Of a stretch of DNA of 8,995 bases, positions 1 through 4,132 are shown in pieces. Every line of letters begins with the position of its first letter. Position 1 is the stretch's first letter. Origin of the DNA: an uncultured Megamonas sp. (GTDB lineage Bacteria; Bacillota; Negativicutes; Selenomonadales; Selenomonadaceae); the NCBI GenBank assembly GCA_900554895.1, contig USIX01000095.1:1-8995 (forward strand), given 5' to 3'. A model generated the notes under the pieces. That model had not been told where the DNA came from, searched no databases, and saw only the letters and a list, made by a program, of their open reading frames with translations. The translations under genes and the position numbers were made by a program.

Positions 1-71
1 GGACACTTTGTCCACAAGTCGGAGCGTAGGACGAGGGACGGGGGCTTTCATATACCTGCCGCCGTTCTCTG

Positions 72-123
72 AAAACAGGCCGATTTTTTGCTCATTCCCA
101 TTCGCAAAAATTCAGCCTGTTTT
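72..123. repeat. Inverted repeat 1 (9-bp arms plus an inner 7-bp stem)
   Basis: Outer arms AAAACAGGC (72-80) and GCCTGTTTT (115-123) are perfectly complementary. Nested inside are TTTTTGC (85-91) and GCAAAAA (104-110). The whole can fold as one long interrupted stem-loop. The T-run after the right arm is only four bases, so it is at best a weak terminator. Confidence 0.75.
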
Positions 124-134
124 CCTGCCGGAGC

Positions 135-166
135 AAACGGGGCGCAAGAAGCACCGCACCCCGTTT
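135..166. repeat. Inverted repeat 2 (8-bp perfect arms)
   Basis: AAACGGGG (135-142) pairs perfectly with CCCCGTTT (159-166) across a 16-base loop. It is the second of five consecutive dyads in the GC-rich left segment. Confidence 0.7.
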
Positions 167-202
167 CCCCCGTCAGCCACGCCAGCAGGTATAACACACT
201 AC

Positions 203-218
203 ACTTTGCAAGCAAAGT
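203..218. repeat. Inverted repeat 3 (7-bp arms, 2-bp centre)
   Basis: ACTTTGC (203-209) and GCAAAGT (212-218) are perfect inverted copies separated by AA. With so small a centre this is more likely a protein-binding palindrome or a cruciform than an RNA hairpin. Confidence 0.7.
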
Positions 219-224
219 CGTGTG

Positions 225-245
225 CCAAAGGGGGCACCCCTTTGG
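225..245. repeat. Inverted repeat 4 (9-bp perfect arms, 3-base loop)
   Basis: CCAAAGGGG (225-233) and CCCCTTTGG (237-245) form a perfect 9-bp stem with a GCA triloop. It is very stable for its size and lies only six bases after inverted repeat 3. Confidence 0.8.
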
Positions 246-253
246 AAACCCCG

Positions 254-309
254 GACAACAAAACAGGCGGTATGCTGCCCTCTCCGGGAGCATACCGCCG
301 TTTGTTGTC
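254..309. repeat. Inverted repeat 5 (long stem of about 23 bp)
   Basis: Outer arms GACAACAAA (254-262) and TTTGTTGTC (301-309) pair perfectly. After a small internal loop (263-265 against 300), GGCGGTATGCT (266-276) pairs with AGCATACCGCC (289-299). Past a single bulged G (277), CCC (278-280) pairs with GGG (286-288) around a five-base loop. It is the strongest structure in the window. No T-run follows on the plus strand, so a simple intrinsic terminator is unlikely. A role in transfer, excision or element maintenance is only inferred. Confidence 0.8.
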
Positions 310-373
310 AGCAGCCCGTTTCACGGTCTGCGTGTAGTTCCTTGTAAACTGACCTAATGGTCTGTATAATAAA

Positions 374-379
374 CCCTCC
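374..379 (-). promoter_or_regulatory. Orphan Shine-Dalgarno of a missing divergent gene
   Basis: On the minus strand GGAGGG (379-374) lies about 20 bases after the probable start of the transcript from the leftward promoter at 406-436. A start codon would be expected five to nine bases further on, near 364-370, but no ATG, GTG or TTG is there. This is also where base composition jumps. It looks like the translation signal of a gene whose coding part has been replaced by the GC-rich element. Confidence 0.5.
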
Positions 380-405
380 AGATAATTTATAATTTCTATA
401 TTTCT

Positions 406-436
406 GTTATAGCACTTTAAGTCTACTTTAAGTCAA
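406..436 (-). promoter_or_regulatory. Leftward MerR-type promoter with 19-bp spacer and internal dyad
   Basis: Read on the minus strand, -35 TTGACT (436-431) and -10 TATAAC (411-406) are 19 bp apart. That over-long spacing is the hallmark of promoters activated by MerR-family regulators, which twist the spacer. A 20-bp dyad at 414-433 (ACTTAAAGT repeated around AG, 16 of 20 positions symmetric) overlaps the -35 and fills most of the spacer. It matches the rightward promoter at 509-539 at 15 of 20 dyad positions in the same relative orientation, which supports a common regulator. Confidence 0.6.
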
Positions 437-508
437 GTATAATAAAAAATAAATATAATTTTTTTGTTTTGCATCTGCTGTATTTATCCGTTTTATTTTA
501 TACAGGTA

Positions 509-539
509 TTGACTTGAACCAAACTTCAAGTATTAGAAT
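509..539 (+). promoter_or_regulatory. Rightward MerR-type promoter for the CMD-family gene
   Basis: -35 TTGACT (509-514) and -10 TAGAAT (534-539) are separated by 19 bp. The perfect 7+7 inverted repeat ACTTGAA (512-518) and TTCAAGT (525-531) sits across the -35 and spacer. This layout is typical of MerR-family activated promoters, for example the aldehyde/thiol-stress regulators related to NmlR and AdhR. Transcription would start near 546, about 30 bases before the CMD gene. Which inducer is sensed cannot be told; no merR gene lies in the window. Confidence 0.65.
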
Positions 540-577
540 GAATATAAAAGTTATATTATTTTAAAGAGGTGTTTTGA

Positions 578-1282
578 ATGAAATTTCTTTTATCCGTTTT
601 TTTGCTGCTTTGTCTGATTTTTGCCGGCTCGAATGTTTCTTTTGCCGCTACTAAAGACAGTTCCCTGTCTATAAAACAGCAGGCAATCGTTCCTATCGCT
701 TCAAATATGGCGACCGGTGATATAGACAACTTGAAAAAGGCTGTAAACAGCGGTCTAGATAGCGGCCTTACCGTCAATGAAACCAAGGAAATTATTGTTC
801 ATTTATATGCTTACTGCGGTTTCCCGCGTGCGCTGAATGGACTTACGGCCGTAAATGAGGTACTTGCTGAACGTCAGGCAAAAGGTATTAACGATATTGC
901 AGGTAAGGAAGCTACACTTATTCCGGCGGATACCGATATGTTAAAAAAAGGTACTGCGGTACAGACACAGGTTTCCGGCAGAGAAGTTAATTTGACGGCT
1001 CTGTCTCCGGCGATTGATGAATATCTGAAAACTCATCTGTTCGGCGATTTATTTGCTCGTGATGTACTTACTTTCCAGGAAAGAGAAATCGCTACAATTT
1101 CCGCTCTCGCCAGCATGACAGGTACGGAAAGTCAGTTTCAGTCCCACTTGAACTGCGGTCTGAATGTCGGTCTGACGGCGCAGCAGGTGCAGGATATTGT
1201 TAATGCGTTAGGTAAAGTCAATCAGCAAATAGAAGTTAAGGCTCAGCCTATTTTAGACAATGTATTGGCTGCTCGTAAATAA
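578..1282 (+). CDS. Exported carboxymuconolactone decarboxylase (AhpD-like) family protein
   Basis: The protein has 234 residues. Residues 1-23 form a signal peptide (MKF, a hydrophobic run, then SFA before ATKD), so it should act outside the cytoplasmic membrane. Two CMD-like helical repeats follow: one at about 34-100 with Tyr79-Cys80-Gly-Phe-Pro (ending YCGFPRALNGL), and one at about 150-232 with Glu170, His190 and Cys193 in QSHLNCGLNVGLT. This arrangement is known from secreted tandem CMD proteins. The AhpD CxxC redox pair is absent, so a peroxidase-partner role is not supported; an acid-base or thiol role in redox or aldehyde stress is inference. The ATG is preceded by AAAGAGGTG (563-571) six bases away. 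The MerR-type promoter upstream suggests stress induction. A hairpin terminator follows, so it is probably monocistronic. The substrate is unknown. Confidence 0.85.
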   Translation: MKFLLSVFLLLCLIFAGSNVSFAATKDSSLSIKQQAIVPIASNMATGDIDNLKKAVNSGLDSGLTVNETKEIIVHLYAYCGFPRALNGLTAVNEVLAERQAKGINDIAGKEATLIPADTDMLKKGTAVQTQVSGREVNLTALSPAIDEYLKTHLFGDLFARDVLTFQEREIATISALASMTGTESQFQSHLNCGLNVGLTAQQVQDIVNALGKVNQQIEVKAQPILDNVLAARK

Positions 1283-1291
1283 TTTTTATAT

Positions 1292-1330
1292 AAAAATCCT
1301 GCTCAACTTTATCGGTTGGCGGGATTTTTT
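1292..1330 (+). terminator. Intrinsic terminator after the CMD-family gene
   Basis: A stem formed by ATCCTGC(T)CAAC and GTTGGCGGGAT, with one bulged T, one G-U pair and a seven-base loop, is followed by six T residues (1325-1330). It begins ten bases after the stop codon. Confidence 0.8.
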
Positions 1331-1476
1331 GTAGAAAACAGACATTCGGCAATATATTGCAATCTTTAAAGCATGGATTTTGTTTTGCAGAAAATATATA
1401 ATCTGTTCATAATTTATCTAATAAGTAAAAGATAATATTCTGCTGATTTTTTTGGTTAAGTTTTACAAAAAACAGC

Positions 1477-1505
1477 TTGAAATTATCCATAAAAGTAATT
1501 ATAAT
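1477..1505 (+). promoter_or_regulatory. Sigma-A-type promoter of the MFS transporter gene
   Basis: -35 TTGAAA (1477-1482) and a perfect -10 TATAAT (1500-1505) are separated by exactly 17 bp. Transcription would start near 1512, which excludes the TTG at 1517 as a sensible start. No obvious operator dyad overlaps it, so expression may be constitutive. Confidence 0.75.
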
Positions 1506-1552
1506 GAAGTTCAAAATTGAATATTTTAATGCAAAGGGAGAAATTTTATTTT

Positions 1553-2746
1553 ATGTTTAATGTATCAGTGTTTACTTTGATTTTACTTAGTTTTGCGCTG
1601 GGGACATGCGAATATGTAGTTATCGGTATACTGCCGAATATCGCTGCGGATTTGAATGTACCGATTACGCAGGCAGGTTTGCTTATTTCCGTATTTGCGA
1701 TTGTATATTCCGTAGGAGCACCTGTCATTACGGCATTTTTGTCACGTTTTCCGCGCCATAAAACGATGCTGACACTGCTTTTTCTGTTCATTATCGGTAA
1801 TATTGCCTGCATGACGGCGGTAAGCTATAACATGATGGTAGCCTCGCGTGTATTTCTGGCGGCTGTATCAAGTGCATTGATTTCCATATCCATGACTTTT
1901 GCACCGGATGTTGCACTGCGCAAGTATACTTCATCGGTAATTTCACTGATATTTGCCGGTTTTAATATTGCTTCCGTAGTCGGAGTACCGTTCAGTATGT
2001 TCATTACGCAGTTTACTTCCTGGCGCGTGGCATTTGCTTTTATTACTTTGGTAAGTATACTGCTGTTTGTTCTTGTTTTGAAACAGCTGCCGAAAAAATC
2101 CATGCCGCAGGCGAGTAATCTTTTGGGACAACTGGTGCTTTTGACCGACAGACGTATTATTATGGCAGCGCTTGCAATGATTTTCAGCGGTTCTGCTTCA
2201 TATTGTTTTTATACGTATCTGACACCTATTTTAGTGGAAAAACTGGCTTTGCCGGAGTCCATGCTGAGTCTTGCATTCATTATTTTCGGTGTGGCGGCAA
2301 TTATCAGTAATCTGACTTCACCGCTTTTAAATAGAGTTGGCGGTATGCGCAACCTCTGGATTGTTTTTGTCGTTCAGACAGTGGCATCTGTTATGTTAAC
2401 GTTTACTATGACATATTTCATTGCCGGAAGTGTTACTATTTTTGTGCTCGGGTTATTGATGTATCTGCTCAATACACCAACACAGATGTATTATCTTCAG
2501 ATATCGAAAAAATATTATCCGGGTACGATGGCTTTAGCCGGCTCTCTTACATCTTCATCGTATAATGTGGGTATCGCGCTCGGAGCATTTGCCGGTTCAT
2601 ATTCGGTGGATATTTTCGGTTTGGGCAGTGTGGGTATTACAGGCGGTTTATTTGCACTGTTAGCGACATTGATAAGCTATCGTCTGGCAGTGAAAATAAA
2701 ATACGATTACAGACATGTATTGGAACGCGCCCGTCGTTTAAGATAA
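1553..2746 (+). CDS. Major facilitator superfamily transporter, DHA1 efflux type (AraJ-like)
   Basis: The 397-residue protein is almost wholly hydrophobic and fits the 12-helix MFS layout, a normal length for drug/proton antiporters of the DHA1 group. The first helix carries CEYVVIGILPNIAADLNV, matching the family's (T/C)E-x-V-x-G-x-LP-x-IA-x-DL pattern. The loop between helices 2 and 3 holds a degenerate motif A (FLSRFPRHK, about residues 62-70). A basic tail ends the protein. The ATG at 1553 is preferred to the TTG at 1517: GGGAG (1536-1540) stands 12 bases before it, and the mapped promoter leaves almost no leader for the earlier start. Likely a proton-coupled exporter in the inner membrane; the substrate (sugar, drug or amino acid derivative) cannot be read from sequence. 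It is monocistronic and converges on the beta-lactamase gene. Confidence 0.85.
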   Translation: MFNVSVFTLILLSFALGTCEYVVIGILPNIAADLNVPITQAGLLISVFAIVYSVGAPVITAFLSRFPRHKTMLTLLFLFIIGNIACMTAVSYNMMVASRVFLAAVSSALISISMTFAPDVALRKYTSSVISLIFAGFNIASVVGVPFSMFITQFTSWRVAFAFITLVSILLFVLVLKQLPKKSMPQASNLLGQLVLLTDRRIIMAALAMIFSGSASYCFYTYLTPILVEKLALPESMLSLAFIIFGVAAIISNLTSPLLNRVGGMRNLWIVFVVQTVASVMLTFTMTYFIAGSVTIFVLGLLMYLLNTPTQMYYLQISKKYYPGTMALAGSLTSSSYNVGIALGAFAGSYSVDIFGLGSVGITGGLFALLATLISYRLAVKIKYDYRHVLERARRLR

Positions 2747-2793
2747 AAAAAGGAATGTATGCTATGAGTAATTCATAGATACATTCCTTTTTT
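2746..2793. terminator. Bidirectional terminator between the MFS and beta-lactamase genes
   Basis: AAAAAGGAATGTAT pairs with ATACATTCCTTTTT. After a single bulged G (2761) CTATGA (2762-2767) pairs with TCATAG (2773-2778) around a five-base loop. A-runs on the left and T-runs on the right make it work in both directions, which suits the converging genes that end at 2746 (+) and 2798 (-). The left arm starts immediately at the MFS stop codon. Confidence 0.9.
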
Positions 2794-2797
2794 GCGT

Positions 2798-3700
2798 TTA
2801 AAATAAATCAGCCGCTTTTTCCTTGATAATATTCAATGCGATTTCTTTAGCTTTAGCACTTGTACTTTCCGGTTTTTTCGGGTCTTCGAGGCGAACGGCA
2901 AAATAATTTGTCTTACCGTCAAGCTCATACATACCGACAAACCATGCGTCGGCATTTTCACCATTTACTACGCCGAAACCTGTTTTCCCGTAGATTTTAA
3001 GTTTTTTTGCCGTATCTTCATAAACAAGGAAAACCCGCTTCATTTCATTTTCCACTGCATGATTATCTGTCTGTTTTAAATCGGTAAATATCTGATAAAG
3101 TACCTGAGTCTGTTCTTTCGGTGAGATTTTCAGAGAGGATTCTATCCAGAAGCCGATTAGATCAGGATTGCTTTCATTCGTATTTAAAGTGCCTTCCCAG
3201 TCAGAAATATCTTTGTTACCGTATTTGTATTCATCTATATATTTCTGCATCGTTTCCGGTCCGATATCGTTGACAACACGGCGGAAATACCATACACAAG
3301 AGTATTTTGCGGCATTTTCAAGGTCAATATCCCTGTTCCATTCATCCATCCAGTACTGCGTCCCGTTCCAGCGGCGCAGAGAATTTTGCGGGTCGATATT
3401 GCCGGTTAAAATTCCTACGTAGGTGGAAAATATTTTAAAGGTGGAACACGGTGATGAACGTTTTTCGCTGAGGTCTTTATTGTATACTGTGTATTTTTCT
3501 TCAGCAGGATTATAAAAAACGGCGGTACCGTTAAATCCCTCAAAATAGTTTTTCAAGTCAATCAGCTGTGTCGGGTTTTTTGTTTCCTTATTATCAACAG
3601 TTGATTTTGTCTGCTCCTGAGCAAAAGCGCAGGCAGTGAATAGAAATGTCAATAAAGATAGTAAAAGAGCGTAAAAAAGTTTTTGCGGCACTAAAATCAA
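2798..3700 (-). CDS. Class D (OXA-type) serine beta-lactamase, exported
   Basis: The protein has 300 residues with a signal peptide ending in AFA (25-27). The class D active-site set is complete: Ser86-Thr-Phe-Lys89 (nucleophile and carbamylation lysine), Ser134-Cys-Val136, Tyr160-Gly-Asn162 and Lys239-Thr-Gly241, followed by DAWFVG. FWIESSLKISPKEQ (184-197) matches the conserved Trp segment of OXA enzymes. Between YGN-KDIS and this segment lie about 15 extra residues (SDWEG to DLIG) absent from OXA-10-type enzymes. There is no BlaR1 metallopeptidase part, so it is a free enzyme or a low-activity penicillin-binding homologue; the hydrolysis spectrum is unknown. The start is unsettled: TTG at 3700 (AGGA six bases before) or GTG at 3691 (AAAGG eleven bases before). 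Base composition resembles the neighbours and no insertion sequence flanks it, so it looks resident rather than newly acquired. Confidence 0.88.
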   Translation of the reverse strand: MILVPQKLFYALLLSLLTFLFTACAFAQEQTKSTVDNKETKNPTQLIDLKNYFEGFNGTAVFYNPAEEKYTVYNKDLSEKRSSPCSTFKIFSTYVGILTGNIDPQNSLRRWNGTQYWMDEWNRDIDLENAAKYSCVWYFRRVVNDIGPETMQKYIDEYKYGNKDISDWEGTLNTNESNPDLIGFWIESSLKISPKEQTQVLYQIFTDLKQTDNHAVENEMKRVFLVYEDTAKKLKIYGKTGFGVVNGENADAWFVGMYELDGKTNYFAVRLEDPKKPESTSAKAKEIALNIIKEKAADLF

Positions 3701-3716
3701 TTCCTTTCCTATTAAT

Positions 3717-3794
3717 ATATAATCTTATCTACTGTGTTCGTCCGTCTTTCTTTGTATCAAAAAAGAACGATTGGCACAACAAATATAATCTTAT
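3717..3794. repeat. 12-bp direct repeat in the beta-lactamase leader/promoter region
   Basis: ATATAATCTTAT occurs exactly at 3717-3728 and again at 3783-3794, 66 bp apart. The second copy overlaps the -10 of the beta-lactamase promoter by two bases; the first lies just before the ribosome binding site. Two spaced copies could be a regulator's sites, but in DNA this AT-rich chance is a real alternative. Confidence 0.45.
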
Positions 3795-3822
3795 TATAAA
3801 CTATTTGAAATGACTTTTTCAA
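3793..3822 (-). promoter_or_regulatory. Promoter of the beta-lactamase gene
   Basis: On the minus strand -35 TTGAAA (3822-3817) and -10 TATAAT (3798-3793) are 18 bp apart, leaving a leader of roughly 90 bases before the start codon. It lies just beyond the terminator of the copper ATPase gene, so the beta-lactamase has its own transcript. Confidence 0.65.
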
Positions 3823-3823
3823 T

Positions 3824-3871
3824 AAAAACAGCTTTCATTCCGCATAGATATACGAAACAAAAGCTGTTTTA
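3824..3871 (-). terminator. Terminator after the copper ATPase/chaperone gene
   Basis: AAAACAGCTTT (3825-3835) pairs perfectly with AAAGCTGTTTT (3860-3870) across a 24-base loop, starting 13 bases after the copA-copZ stop. On the minus strand the stem is followed by a T-rich run. The loop is long, so efficiency is uncertain. Confidence 0.7.
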
Positions 3872-3883
3872 TGGAGGATTTCT

Positions 3884-4132
3884 TTAATTGATGGAGGTTA
3901 CTTCATAGCCTGCTTCAACAATAGCATTTTTAAGCATATCATCCGTTACACTGTCGTTTACATAAACAACGGCGTTTTTATTTTCAAGGCTGACTTCGAC
4001 ATTTGTAACGCCGGATACTTTTTGCAAAGCTTCTGTAGCGTGTTTTACACAGTGCTGGCACATCATACCCTCGATGGAAATAATTTTTTTTGTACCGGAA
4101 TGTTTGTGCAATATATTTCCCAATAAACCCAT
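3884..4132 (-). CDS. copZ: Nested in-frame CopZ-like copper chaperone (internal start)
   Basis: An ATG at 4132, in the same frame as the ATPase, would give an 82-residue protein made of a short basic lead (MGLLGNILHKHSGTKK) and a full HMA fold with Gly22-Met-Met-Cys25-Gln-His-Cys28. This is close to the size of free CopZ chaperones, which carry Cu(I) to CopA. A near-ideal Shine-Dalgarno, AAAGGAG, stands eight bases before it, and the coding DNA just upstream is as AT-rich as an intergenic leader. I infer that copZ was once a separate gene downstream of copA and that loss of the stop codon joined the frames while the signals survived. Both the fusion and a free chaperone may be made. Alternatively a sequencing error hides a stop, and these are two normal genes. 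Internal initiation itself is not proven by sequence. Confidence 0.6.
   Translation of the reverse strand: MGLLGNILHKHSGTKKIISIEGMMCQHCVKHATEALQKVSGVTNVEVSLENKNAVVYVNDSVTDDMLKNAIVEAGYEVTSIN

Larger units (their letters stand above)
1..364. mobile_element. Probable end of an integrative/mobilizable element (non-coding terminal segment)
   Basis: This stretch is about 55% G+C by hand count, whereas the next 217 bases are about 22% and the genes further right are also clearly AT-rich. No open frame here has a ribosome binding site or a recognisable protein; the frames that stay open look like chance products of GC-rich, structured DNA. The segment is packed with inverted repeats. A GC-rich, structured, gene-free end next to AT-rich chromosomal DNA fits the outer end of a conjugative or mobilizable element, of the kind common in gut Firmicutes that prefers AT-rich targets. 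No integrase, relaxase or direct repeat flank is visible, so the family cannot be named. The boundary is placed by the composition change and by the truncated divergent leader at 374-379. It could instead be a chimeric assembly join. Confidence 0.5.

Noticed and set aside
8..357. Several overlapping open frames of 80-109 codons on both strands in the GC-rich left end
   Set aside because: They lack ribosome binding sites, show no domain or plausible composition, overlap the inverted repeats throughout and contradict one another on both strands.
1517..1552. Earlier TTG start (1517) for the MFS transporter
   Set aside because: It lies only about five bases after the predicted transcription start and has no Shine-Dalgarno, while the ATG at 1553 has GGGAG upstream and begins directly with the first membrane helix.
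2798..3700. Reading the beta-lactamase-like gene as a BlaR1 sensor
   Set aside because: It has a simple signal peptide and no metallopeptidase or multi-helix N-terminal domain, and no BlaI-like gene is next to it.
2746..3883. The beta-lactamase gene as a recently acquired resistance cassette
   Set aside because: Base composition matches the neighbours, and no insertion sequence, integron site or flanking repeat is visible. The mobile-like segment is more than 2 kb away beyond two other genes.
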